Below, in pieces: positions 1-9,374 of a stretch of 9,374 nucleotides of DNA. Position 1 is the stretch's first letter; each line of letters begins with the position of its first letter. The stretch covers positions 1 to 9,374 of the forward strand of contig NHHF01000117.1 in NCBI GenBank assembly GCA_002171155.1, given 5' to 3'. Both the position numbers and the translations under genes were made by a program. The notes under the pieces are model-generated. The model saw nothing but the letters and a program-made list of their open reading frames with translations. It did not search any database and was not told the origin of the DNA. This DNA is from Betaproteobacteria bacterium TMED156 (GTDB lineage: Bacteria; Pseudomonadota; Gammaproteobacteria; Burkholderiales; Burkholderiaceae_A).

Positions 1-115
1 AACCTGGTATAACGCCTAAAAAATATCTTCCGAAAGCAAGGTGAGTAAAACCCCAAAGAACATTTTCGGGTTTGAATTTAGTTAGTAAAATAACACTTGT
101 TTCTTTTGAATACAT
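1..115 (-). CDS. crtA: N-terminal fragment, probable spheroidene monooxygenase CrtA (cut by left edge)
   Basis: An open frame on the minus strand starts at the only ATG (115-113) after an in-frame stop at 130-128 and runs off the left edge after 38 codons. The product begins MYSKETSVILL; residues 20-38 read LWGFTHLAFGRYFLGVIPG. From memory, spheroidene monooxygenases have a block of the same length and pattern near their N-terminus (LWA...M..AR......PG), just before a FWKL.GSGTGEGF motif that would lie outside this window. CrtA adds the C-2 keto group of spheroidenone-type carotenoids using oxygen. The gene starts 37 bases after the ppsR stop on the same strand, so co-transcription is likely. 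No clear Shine-Dalgarno sequence precedes the ATG. Only 38 residues can be read, so the identity is a reasoned guess; another membrane-associated or carotenoid protein is possible. Confidence 0.5.
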   Translation of the reverse strand, partial: MYSKETSVILLTKFKPENVLWGFTHLAFGRYFLGVIPG

Positions 116-152
116 TAAAACTAGCTTTTAAAATTAAATTTAACTTGTAATT

Positions 153-1553
153 TTACTCACTAATTTTAAACCGACGAAGCTTTACGTAAAGACTTTGTCT
201 AGAAAGTCCAAGCATTTCAGCTGCTGATGCCCTGTTGTTGTCAGTGAGAATTAATGCTGACTCAATACACATTTTTTCTATAACATCGGTTGTTTCACCG
301 ACTATTTCTTTTAATGGTAACTTTCCAACAAGTTCAGACAATTGTTCCATGGATTGTGACAAGTTAGAACTCTCGAAAGAAGTTTTGTTCTGTATTCTTC
401 TAGCAGTGCTCCTAATGACCAAAGCGAATAATGTTGCACTTTCTACAGGCAAAATAACTGCTGAAATCTCAACTGGAATCGGTGAGTTTGGTGCCGCAAG
501 ATCTGATGAAAATAGACGCAATACACCGTGTTTTTTTAGTGTTTTTGACATAACATTGAGGTCTATCCTACCTCTAATAAACCAATTTGATAGGGAAGTG
601 TTTATCAATGACTCTGAATTTGGGACATCAAGCATATCCGAGAATGCTGAGTTAGCAAAAACTATTTCACCTTTTTCACTAGTAAGGACAAATCCATCCG
701 GAATTGATTCTATAGCTGTCAAAATTTTAGAACTTGTAATTTGACTATTATTTGTCTTTTTTAGATTATCAAATTTGCAGTGAATAAGGAAATAACTAGA
801 ACCTTCTAGTTTAAAAAGAGAACCAGTAAGATCAATCTCTGATTTATCTCGCAACTTTAACCTAATTGGCTCTTGCTGCGAAAATGAATTGCGCACTTTA
901 GCTAGATACTGTTGTAATTCTACTGAGGAAGTTAGATGAAACAGAGAATTTATTTTTTTCCCAATAATTGGTTCATGCTTTTTTCCAGGTATTTTTACAG
1001 CACTAGAATTAGCTTCAGCTATTTTCAGGTCATCTGCATTGACAACAAAAACAGGAGATGAGGTCATTTCAAACAGTGTTCTATATCTAGTTTCTAATTG
1101 TCTGAGACGTATGTACTCCCTTTCAAGTGACTGTTGAGCCTCAACTAAATTTTGCTGGATTTTGGCCAAACCACTCAAATCTCTTCCCATTGCGACAATA
1201 TTTTCACTGTTTAGAACTTTTATTGTTGAAAAAAGCATTGGAAGAAAAGAACCATTGAGACCGTGATGATTAATATGGCGCCATTTTTGTGTAGGTTTTA
1301 CTATGGAAAAATTCAATAACTCAGCAACCTTAGGCTTGCTTTCCGAGGTAACTATTTGTGCCCAACTTTTACCAAGCCAATTTTTACATTGACGAGAAAT
1401 CTCTGATTGTTGCGCAGATGCCTTTTTTATAACGCCATTTGGGTCTAGGAATAGGGTTATATCTGAGGCAGCCTCAAAAATGTTATCTATCGAATCTTGG
1501 TTTAAGTTTCGAGGAAGTTCAATGACACTCTGTTGTTGGTCTAGATTACTCAT
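153..1553 (-). CDS. ppsR: PpsR/CrtJ, redox-responsive repressor of photosynthesis genes
   Basis: The protein has 466 residues, the usual family length. It is a tetrameric transcription factor that under aerobic conditions represses bacteriochlorophyll, carotenoid and light-harvesting genes at TGT-N12-ACA palindromes. Visible order: N-terminal PAS-like domain (about 20-128), a glutamine/glutamate-rich helical linker (about 131-160, QQNLVEAQQSLEREYIRLRQ), PAS1 (about 155-265), PAS2 (about 275-388), and a Fis-type helix-turn-helix at the C-terminus (about 425-463, with RASAAEMLGLSRQSLYVKLRR, the family signature). Cysteines are at 56, 259 and 429. C429 lies in the DNA-binding domain and C259 at the end of PAS1, 170 residues apart; this matches the pair reported to form a redox disulfide in Rhodobacter CrtJ/PpsR. 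The start is ATG at 1553 with no good Shine-Dalgarno sequence. It is preceded by its own promoter and two PpsR-like operators, suggesting autoregulation, and lies downstream of ppaA. Confidence 0.96.
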   Translation of the reverse strand: MSNLDQQQSVIELPRNLNQDSIDNIFEAASDITLFLDPNGVIKKASAQQSEISRQCKNWLGKSWAQIVTSESKPKVAELLNFSIVKPTQKWRHINHHGLNGSFLPMLFSTIKVLNSENIVAMGRDLSGLAKIQQNLVEAQQSLEREYIRLRQLETRYRTLFEMTSSPVFVVNADDLKIAEANSSAVKIPGKKHEPIIGKKINSLFHLTSSVELQQYLAKVRNSFSQQEPIRLKLRDKSEIDLTGSLFKLEGSSYFLIHCKFDNLKKTNNSQITSSKILTAIESIPDGFVLTSEKGEIVFANSAFSDMLDVPNSESLINTSLSNWFIRGRIDLNVMSKTLKKHGVLRLFSSDLAAPNSPIPVEISAVILPVESATLFALVIRSTARRIQNKTSFESSNLSQSMEQLSELVGKLPLKEIVGETTDVIEKMCIESALILTDNNRASAAEMLGLSRQSLYVKLRRFKISE

Positions 1554-1581
1554 AGATAAAATCTAAATTCATAATTTTAAT

Positions 1582-1616
1582 AAGAGTCTTTGATTTCTTG
1601 AAATTTGTGGACTCTT
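1582..1616 (-). other. Nested inverted repeat in the ppsR leader
   Basis: A perfect 7-base arm AAGAGTC (1582-1588) pairs with GACTCTT (1610-1616). Inside the loop a second perfect dyad, ATTTC (1593-1597) and GAAAT (1600-1604), has a 2-base centre. In the predicted ppsR transcript this lies 28 bases before the start codon, inside a leader of about 140 bases. It is not followed by a U tract, so it is not a normal terminator. It could be an mRNA structure or protein site, or chance in AT-rich DNA. Function is not known. Confidence 0.4.
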
Positions 1617-1702
1617 GAGGAAGTTTATACTGAATAATGAAACATGAGCTCGCTACGTTTTTTTGAACCACTCAATTCCCTTTTTTTGCTCAACTTAGCT
1701 TT

Positions 1703-1731
1703 ACTCTAGATCTTCATACCTATTATGTCAA
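1703..1731 (-). promoter_or_regulatory. Predicted sigma-70 promoter of ppsR
   Basis: Read on the minus strand: a perfect -35 box TTGACA (1731-1726), exactly 17 bases of spacer, and a -10 box TAGAGT (1708-1703, 4 of 6 to consensus). Transcription would start near 1696, leaving a leader of about 140 bases. The -35 box forms one half of a PpsR-type palindrome, so repressor binding would exclude RNA polymerase. Spacer and -10 box closely copy those in front of bchF, which supports the call beyond the two hexamers. It lets ppsR be transcribed independently of ppaA. Confidence 0.7.
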
Positions 1732-1743
1732 CTTTAAATGACA
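1726..1743. promoter_or_regulatory. Predicted PpsR operator overlapping the ppsR -35 box
   Basis: TGTCAACTTTAAATGACA fits the known PpsR/CrtJ site TGT-N12-ACA and the extended form TGTCA-N8-TGACA exactly. It overlaps the TTGACA of the ppsR promoter, the usual geometry for repression. The AT-rich background makes isolated TGT-N12-ACA matches fairly easy, but the extra inner CA/TG bases, the overlap with a promoter box and the near copy before bchF make a real site likely. Confidence 0.75.
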
Positions 1744-1761
1744 AAAAAATAGTTTAATAGG

Positions 1762-1779
1762 TGTAAACATATTTAGACA
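1762..1779. promoter_or_regulatory. Second predicted PpsR operator upstream of ppsR
   Basis: TGTAAACATATTTAGACA has the TGT-N12-ACA core but lacks the inner CA/TG bases. Its centre is 36 bases from the centre of the first operator, with 18 bases between them, on the upstream side of the ppsR promoter. CrtJ/PpsR commonly binds paired palindromes cooperatively, so this is a plausible auxiliary site. The pair lies between the ppaA stop codon and the ppsR promoter. Confidence 0.55.
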
Positions 1780-1841
1780 CTTTGAAGTCTTAAATTTCTT
1801 ACAATCAGTATCTGCTTGGTTTACAAGTAAATTGCTACCAA

Positions 1842-2687
1842 CTAGTTTTTAATATTTTTCGTTTTTGTTTTTTTTTCGTTTTTAACTACCTTTAGTCTTT
1901 CCAAAAAATCTGTAGCCTTCAAAATTGCATCTTTTGCATTATTCGATTGAGCGTCAGCACCAACATTGTTGGCTAGGTTTGGGGTAATAAGAGCCATTGG
2001 ACCACCAATCATAATCATGATTTTAGGGTTTTTCGAGGTTCTTCTTAAGCTTTTGATAAGAGTAGACAAACCTTCAACATGAGTAAGAGATCCAATTGAG
2101 ACACCAAGAATGTCGAAAAAATTTTCAGTTATTCTATTCTTGAGATCTTCATTTGATATCGATGGTTCTGCTGTTACACTCCAATTGTCTTTTCGGAAGA
2201 ACTCTGAAACCATAAATAATCCCATTGTGTGTTGGGATTCTGGGTAAGGGCATAAAAAAATTGACCCTTTTCTTTCAGCTATATGATTATCACTTAGAAA
2301 ACTATCACTGAAGTGGTACATAGTATGTTGCATTTTCCACAAAGCAAGAGTAATGGCAGAAAAATCTTCAGTATCTTCTTCCCAACTTTGACCAAGAAGA
2401 CGAGCACTTGGCTGAAATAGTTCAAGATAAATATCCTCCAAGTCAACACCCTCGTCTATAAGAGCTTCAACATAGGCTTTTGAAATTTCTGCTTCATTTT
2501 TAATTAAGACTTGTGTGAAAGACTCAATGGCTTCCTTGCTAAAGATATGTTTCTCTTTTTTTTCAACATAATGTGATTGTGTTTTTTCTTTTTCTGTCTT
2601 GTGGGCAAGCATAAGTCTTGGAATGACTTGGGTTTCGATGGCCTTAACTAACCAAGCTCGATGACTCTCGTTGCCTTTCTGTTTCAT
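1842..2687 (-). CDS. ppaA: PpaA/AerR, B12-binding (SCHIC-type) regulator of photosynthesis genes
   Basis: Called as 281 residues from ATG 2687, which has a strong upstream AAAGGGAGA; an in-frame TTG at 2714 would add only nine residues. The family modulates PpsR/CrtJ: R. capsulatus AerR binds hydroxocobalamin and acts as an antirepressor. Visible parts: an N-terminal helix ending IPRLMLAH, a helical region (about 60-130) with W117 and H121 in LALWKMQHTMYH, then a cobalamin-type Rossmann half (about 142-270). In the latter, E150-S-Q-H153-T-M-G156 matches the family's conserved His ligand motif, followed by DILGVSIGS (192-200) and a glycine turn IGGP (227-230). The C-terminal tail of about 14 residues is almost all K, N and T and looks disordered. 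It lies upstream of ppsR on the same strand and divergent from bchF. Whether it binds B12, heme or both is not settled by sequence. Confidence 0.88.
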   Translation of the reverse strand: MKQKGNESHRAWLVKAIETQVIPRLMLAHKTEKEKTQSHYVEKKEKHIFSKEAIESFTQVLIKNEAEISKAYVEALIDEGVDLEDIYLELFQPSARLLGQSWEEDTEDFSAITLALWKMQHTMYHFSDSFLSDNHIAERKGSIFLCPYPESQHTMGLFMVSEFFRKDNWSVTAEPSISNEDLKNRITENFFDILGVSIGSLTHVEGLSTLIKSLRRTSKNPKIMIMIGGPMALITPNLANNVGADAQSNNAKDAILKATDFLERLKVVKNEKKTKTKNIKN

Positions 2688-2690
2688 TAG

Positions 2691-2699
2691 TCTCCCTTT
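2691..2699 (-). promoter_or_regulatory. Ribosome binding site that fixes the ppaA start
   Basis: On the minus strand AAAGGGAGA ends three bases before the ATG at 2687 (GGAG is four bases from it). It is among the best Shine-Dalgarno matches in the window. It argues for the ATG over the upstream in-frame TTG at 2714, which has no comparable site. Confidence 0.75.
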
Positions 2700-2782
2700 A
2701 AGAAAGTAAAACAAAGTATTAATTCAGTAATTTTATTATGTGCTTGTAGTAAAGAATTAAACTAACTCAATGATCTACCTTT

Positions 2783-2808
2783 TTTATTAAATGGTCTAGT
2801 TTAATAAA
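2783..2808. repeat. Perfect 9-base inverted repeat between ppaA and bchF
   Basis: Arms TTTATTAAA (2783-2791) and TTTAATAAA (2800-2808) are separated by TGGTCTAG. The site is nearly midway between the divergent ppaA and bchF starts, upstream of the predicted bchF promoter. The shape resembles a dimeric regulator's operator. It does not fit TGT-N12-ACA or an FNR box (TTGAT-N4-ATCAA). The pure A/T arms lower its statistical weight. Confidence 0.4.
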
Positions 2809-2855
2809 TATTTTTTTCTCAAGACATTGTTTTAACAAGTGTCACAAATAAAATA

Positions 2856-2873
2856 CGTCAATTAAAGTTGACA
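2856..2873. promoter_or_regulatory. Predicted PpsR operator overlapping the bchF -35 box
   Basis: CGTCAATTAAAGTTGACA differs from TGTCA-N8-TGACA only at its first base (C for T). The right half contains the whole TTGACA of the bchF promoter, so binding would block transcription of bchF-bchN-bchB-bchH. A second, poorer match, TGTCACAAATAAAATACG (2840-2857), overlaps its left end by two bases and could be a weak partner site. bch operons in Rhodobacter are known CrtJ/PpsR targets, which makes the role expected. Confidence 0.65.
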
Positions 2874-2896
2874 TATAAAAAATGAAGTTCTAGAGT
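2868..2896 (+). promoter_or_regulatory. Predicted sigma-70 promoter of the bchFNBH operon
   Basis: A perfect TTGACA (2868-2873), 17-base spacer and TAGAGT (2891-2896) place the transcription start near 2903, about 26 bases before the first bchF ATG. Hexamers and spacing are identical to the predicted ppsR promoter. No other good promoter is seen between here and bchH, so this probably drives the whole operon, though internal promoters cannot be ruled out. Confidence 0.7.
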
Positions 2897-2928
2897 GACA
2901 CATAGGAGACCATAAAAAAGGGCAAACG

Positions 2929-6400
<3,472 letters not shown>

Positions 6401-6401
6401 C

Positions 6402-6405
6402 GAGG
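6402..6405 (+). promoter_or_regulatory. Ribosome binding site of bchH
   Basis: GAGG sits six bases before ATG 6412, in the 11-base gap after bchB. It supports this start for bchH and separate initiation rather than overlap coupling as at the two preceding junctions. Confidence 0.6.
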
Positions 6406-6411
6406 TTTTAT

Positions 6412-9374
6412 ATGGGTAGCAGGCCAGAAAAGTTAAATATCATCAAGAATGATAGTAAGTTACGTATCGCAATTGTCACAATGGATACACATTTAAGTTC
6501 CGCAACGTTGAGAGCAAAAGATATCTTAGCTAAAAATATTGACGGTTTCTCTCTTGAAATGCATGCAGCCTCTGAATATGCTTCGGACCCCAAAAAGCTT
6601 GAGGATTGCTTATCAGCAATTAAAAAAGCAGATATTGTTATCGTAACCATGCTTTTTGTGGAAGATCATTACAAACCGATATTACAAGCTCTTCAAACAA
6701 AGAGAGTAAATTGTGACGCAATGGTATGTATAATGTCAGCCCCTGAAGTAAGTAAAATGACTCTTATGGGTAGATTGGATATGTCAAAGCCAGTCAGTGG
6801 TGCAATGGGTTTTATTCAAAAATTGAGGGGAAATAAAAAGAATCCGGCTTCAAGAAGTGGTGAAAGTCAAATGCGAATGCTTCGTAGAATTCCTAAGTTT
6901 TTAAAGTATCTTCCTGGTACTGCTCAAGATTTGAGAATGTACTTATTGACTCTTCAGTACTGGTTAGCAGGCTCGCAAGAGAATATCGTTGGATTAGTTA
7001 ACAATTTAGTTAGTAAATATTCTTCATATATAAAACTTAATTCTTCTAAAACCATCAGAGCAAGAGACCCAATTGAATACCCTAGTATTGGTATTTATCA
7101 TCCAAGAGTTCAAGATAGGATTATTGAAAATCTAGATTTAGTTCCCAAAGTTGTGTCGGATGTAAATTACAAAGGTACAGTTGGAATTATAGTTTTGAGA
7201 TCATACCTATTGTCTGGTAATACTGCTCACTACGATGGTGTAATAGCAGCCCTTGAAGCACAGGGGCTCAGGGTGATTCCAGTTTTTGCTATGGGCCTTG
7301 ATTCTAGGCCTGCTATAGAAAAATATTTTTTCAAAAAAGAAAAAGCTATTGTTGATATGGTGGTCTCATTGACAGGTTTCTCGCTTGTTGGAGGACCAGC
7401 CTACAACGATGCTAAAGCAGCAGAAGAAATCTTAAGTAAGTTGAATGTTCCATACCTTGCAGCACATCCTGTTGAGTTCCAAACTATATCTGATTGGAAC
7501 AACTCAGATCGAGGTTTGTTACCTGTTGAAAATACTATCATGGTTGCTATTCCAGAGCTCGATGGAGCAATTTCACCGATGATATTTGGTGGAAGAGCTG
7601 GAGAAAAAACTAATAAGAAACATGATCATAAATCTGAAACTTTTAGCGACACAGACATGGTTGTGTGCTCAGAAAGAGCTGCAATGTTAGCAGAGAGAGT
7701 AAAAAAACTTATAACTCTAGGAAAGAAGAAGGTTTCCGAAAAGAAAATTGCTTTTGTTCTATTCAATTATCCTCCAAACGCTGGAAACGTTGGCTCTGCT
7801 GCTCATCTAGGAGTATTTGATTCACTATTTAACACTTTAACTTCGATGAAAAAAGAAGGGTACACGGTAGATTTGCCTAGTAATGCTGATGAGCTTAGGA
7901 AAATTATTACCGAGGGAAATTCAAGTGATTATTGTTCAGATGCAAATGTTGCTTCATTAACGAAAGTTGATGATTATGTTTTAAATGAAAGATGGCTAGA
8001 TGAGATAGAAAAATGCTGGGGCGCTGCCCCAGGCAAACAAAACACTGATGGGAAAAGCCTTTTCGTCTTAGGTGCCCACTTTGGAAATATTTTCGTTGGA
8101 ATACAACCTGGTATGGGGTATGAAGGTGATCCAATGAGACTATTGTTCGAAAAAGGTAACAGTCCTACACATAATTTTAGTAATTTTTACAGTTTTATTA
8201 GAAATGAATACAAAGCTGATGCAATTATGCACTTTGGGACGCATGGAGCACTGGAATTTATGCCTGGAAAACAATCGGGTATGTCTAATTCATGTTGGCC
8301 CGATAGGCTTATTTCTTCAACACCAAATTTTTATTTGTATGCATCAAATAACCCATCTGAGGGAGTAATAGCAAAGAGAAGGTCAGCTGCTACGCTAGTT
8401 AGCTACATGACACCTCCAATTTGCGAAGCGGGTTTGTATAAGTCTTTGCATGAACTAAAAGGATTAATAGATAGATATGGTAAAGACGAGGGGATAGATG
8501 AAAGCAATCATGAACAGCTTCAGAAAAGAAATGATCTAGTTAACATGATAGTTACACAAACTAACGAGCTTGGTATTTTTGGGAAGGAATCATTAGATTT
8601 ATCTCTCTTAGCAAATAATAAAATGACAAATGATCTTATTGCAAAAATTAAAATTCGTCTGCATGAGTACGAAACAACTTTGATTCCCTCTGGTCTTCAT
8701 GTTCTTGGAAAAAAACCTCTAACAGACGAACGATTGAATCTAATTAAGGCGATGACTCAAAGTTGGTTGAACAAGCAAGATGAAGCATTTGAAAAATCAG
8801 GTGGACAAATTATTGATTACGGCAATCAAAAAAATCTACTAAAAATAGTTGACGTTTTAGTTAAATCTATTGTTAATTCTAACGATTTTGTTTTAGCAAA
8901 AGAATCAGTTGAGAATGAAATTGCGAAACTTAAGAGCAAATTCTCTAAAAATGAATTAAAACTAATAAAATGTTTTCAGGGAGACAGATTAAATAAACTC
9001 ATTGAAATTTTATACAACTCGGATACGTTGGTTCAACAAAATAATGAAATAGAGGGAGTTATTAAAGTTCTAGAAGGTAAGTATATCAAACCGGCCCCAG
9101 GTGGAGATGTTCTTAATACCCCTGATGTTCTTCCAACAGGCAGAAATTTACACGGGTTTGACCCATTCAGATTACCTAGCACATTTGCTGTCTTTGAGGG
9201 TTCAAAACAAGCAGAAAAATTATTGAAAAGAATTATATCCGATCAGGGTAGTTTTCCTGAATCAATAGCTATTGTTTTATGGGGTACTGATAACCTTAAA
9301 ACTGAGGGTTGTCCCATTGCGCAGGCCCTTTGGCTTATGGGAGCAAAACCAAGATTCGATAGTTATGGGCGTTT
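6412..9374 (+). CDS. bchH: BchH, magnesium chelatase subunit H (3' end cut by right edge)
   Basis: An uninterrupted frame of 987 codons starts at ATG 6412 and runs off the right edge. The family usually has about 1,200 or more residues, so roughly the last fifth is missing. BchH binds protoporphyrin IX and, with the BchI/BchD ATPase, inserts Mg2+, the first committed step of bacteriochlorophyll synthesis. The N-terminal BchH domain (about 17-180, RIAIVTMDTHLSSATLRAK) is followed by the CobN/Mg-chelatase region. Signatures include HPVEFQTISDW, NYPPNAGNVGSAAHLGVFDS, GYEGDPMRLLFEKG, MHFGTHGALEFMPGKQSG (606-623) and PAPGGDVLNTPDVLPTGRN (894-912). It ends at the edge within KPRFDSYGR. It is fourth in the operon, 11 bases after bchB with its own GAGG. 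There is no internal stop, and base composition matches its neighbours. Confidence 0.96.
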   Translation, partial: MGSRPEKLNIIKNDSKLRIAIVTMDTHLSSATLRAKDILAKNIDGFSLEMHAASEYASDPKKLEDCLSAIKKADIVIVTMLFVEDHYKPILQALQTKRVNCDAMVCIMSAPEVSKMTLMGRLDMSKPVSGAMGFIQKLRGNKKNPASRSGESQMRMLRRIPKFLKYLPGTAQDLRMYLLTLQYWLAGSQENIVGLVNNLVSKYSSYIKLNSSKTIRARDPIEYPSIGIYHPRVQDRIIENLDLVPKVVSDVNYKGTVGIIVLRSYLLSGNTAHYDGVIAALEAQGLRVIPVFAMGLDSRPAIEKYFFKKEKAIVDMVVSLTGFSLVGGPAYNDAKAAEEILSKLNVPYLAAHPVEFQTISDWNNSDRGLLPVENTIMVAIPELDGAISPMIFGGRAGEKTNKKHDHKSETFSDTDMVVCSERAAMLAERVKKLITLGKKKVSEKKIAFVLFNYPPNAGNVGSAAHLGVFDSLFNTLTSMKKEGYTVDLPSNADELRKIITEGNSSDYCSDANVASLTKVDDYVLNERWLDEIEKCWGAAPGKQNTDGKSLFVLGAHFGNIFVGIQPGMGYEGDPMRLLFEKGNSPTHNFSNFYSFIRNEYKADAIMHFGTHGALEFMPGKQSGMSNSCWPDRLISSTPNFYLYASNNPSEGVIAKRRSAATLVSYMTPPICEAGLYKSLHELKGLIDRYGKDEGIDESNHEQLQKRNDLVNMIVTQTNELGIFGKESLDLSLLANNKMTNDLIAKIKIRLHEYETTLIPSGLHVLGKKPLTDERLNLIKAMTQSWLNKQDEAFEKSGGQIIDYGNQKNLLKIVDVLVKSIVNSNDFVLAKESVENEIAKLKSKFSKNELKLIKCFQGDRLNKLIEILYNSDTLVQQNNEIEGVIKVLEGKYIKPAPGGDVLNTPDVLPTGRNLHGFDPFRLPSTFAVFEGSKQAEKLLKRIISDQGSFPESIAIVLWGTDNLKTEGCPIAQALWLMGAKPRFDSYGR

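Noticed and set aside
130..154. AAAATTA/TAATTTT inverted repeat at the ppsR stop as a possible terminator
   Set aside because: Seven A/T pairs, an 11-base loop and no following T run; too weak, and the next gene starts 37 bases after ppsR.
235..744. Open frame of 169 codons on the plus strand
   Set aside because: It lies wholly antisense to ppsR, resembles no family I know and has no ribosome site; ppsR coding is certain here.
1816..1841. TTGGT/ACCAA repeat just after the ppaA stop as a terminator
   Set aside because: Only five pairs with a 16-base loop and no T run in the direction of transcription.
2735..2764. CATAAT on the minus strand as a ppaA -10 box
   Set aside because: No acceptable -35 hexamer at 16-18 bases; a single AT-rich hexamer is not enough here.
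6408..8134. Minus-strand open frames of 80 and 75 codons inside bchH
   Set aside because: Both are antisense to conserved BchH sequence and look like chance open frames in AT-rich DNA.

Overview
The window is the regulatory and early bacteriochlorophyll end of a proteobacterial photosynthesis gene cluster. It comes from an AT-rich organism (by eye about two thirds A+T, short intergenic gaps). Most photosynthesis clusters of cultured purple bacteria are GC-rich. The composition, with an intact aerobic repressor (PpsR) and a B12-type antirepressor (PpaA/AerR), fits a streamlined, probably planktonic aerobic anoxygenic phototroph. Whether it is alpha- or gammaproteobacterial cannot be decided by reading alone. 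The host is inferred.

Minus-strand half (1 to about 2690), in transcription order: ppaA/aerR (2687-1842); an intergenic stretch with a good promoter and two PpsR-type operators; full-length ppsR/crtJ (1553-153); and, 37 bases further on, the first 38 codons of a gene that looks like crtA (spheroidene monooxygenase), cut by the left edge.

Plus-strand half (2929 to the right edge): bchF (3-vinyl hydratase), bchN and bchB (catalytic component of dark-operative protochlorophyllide reductase) and bchH (large subunit of magnesium chelatase, cut by the right edge at codon 987). bchF/bchN and bchN/bchB overlap by ATGA and bchB/bchH are 11 bases apart, so this is one tightly coupled operon. bchL, bchM and others would be expected to the right, outside the window.

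How it fits together: BchH starts the Mg branch from protoporphyrin IX, BchN-BchB (with BchL) reduces ring D of protochlorophyllide without light, and BchF hydrates the 3-vinyl group on the way to bacteriochlorophyll a. PpsR would repress these genes under oxygen or light, with PpaA as the cofactor-sensing modulator.

The most striking non-coding signal is a pair of nearly identical 41-base promoter/operator modules, in opposite orientation, one in front of bchF (2856-2896) and one in front of ppsR (1743-1703). They match at 33 of 41 positions. Each has a PpsR-like dyad running into a perfect TTGACA, a 17-base spacer and TAGAGT. The second is a perfect 12-base-arm palindrome lying exactly on the bchF/bchN stop-start overlap (3444-3468), which could hide the bchN start codon in an RNA hairpin. 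I saw no RNA genes, insertion sequences, CRISPR arrays or phage genes.
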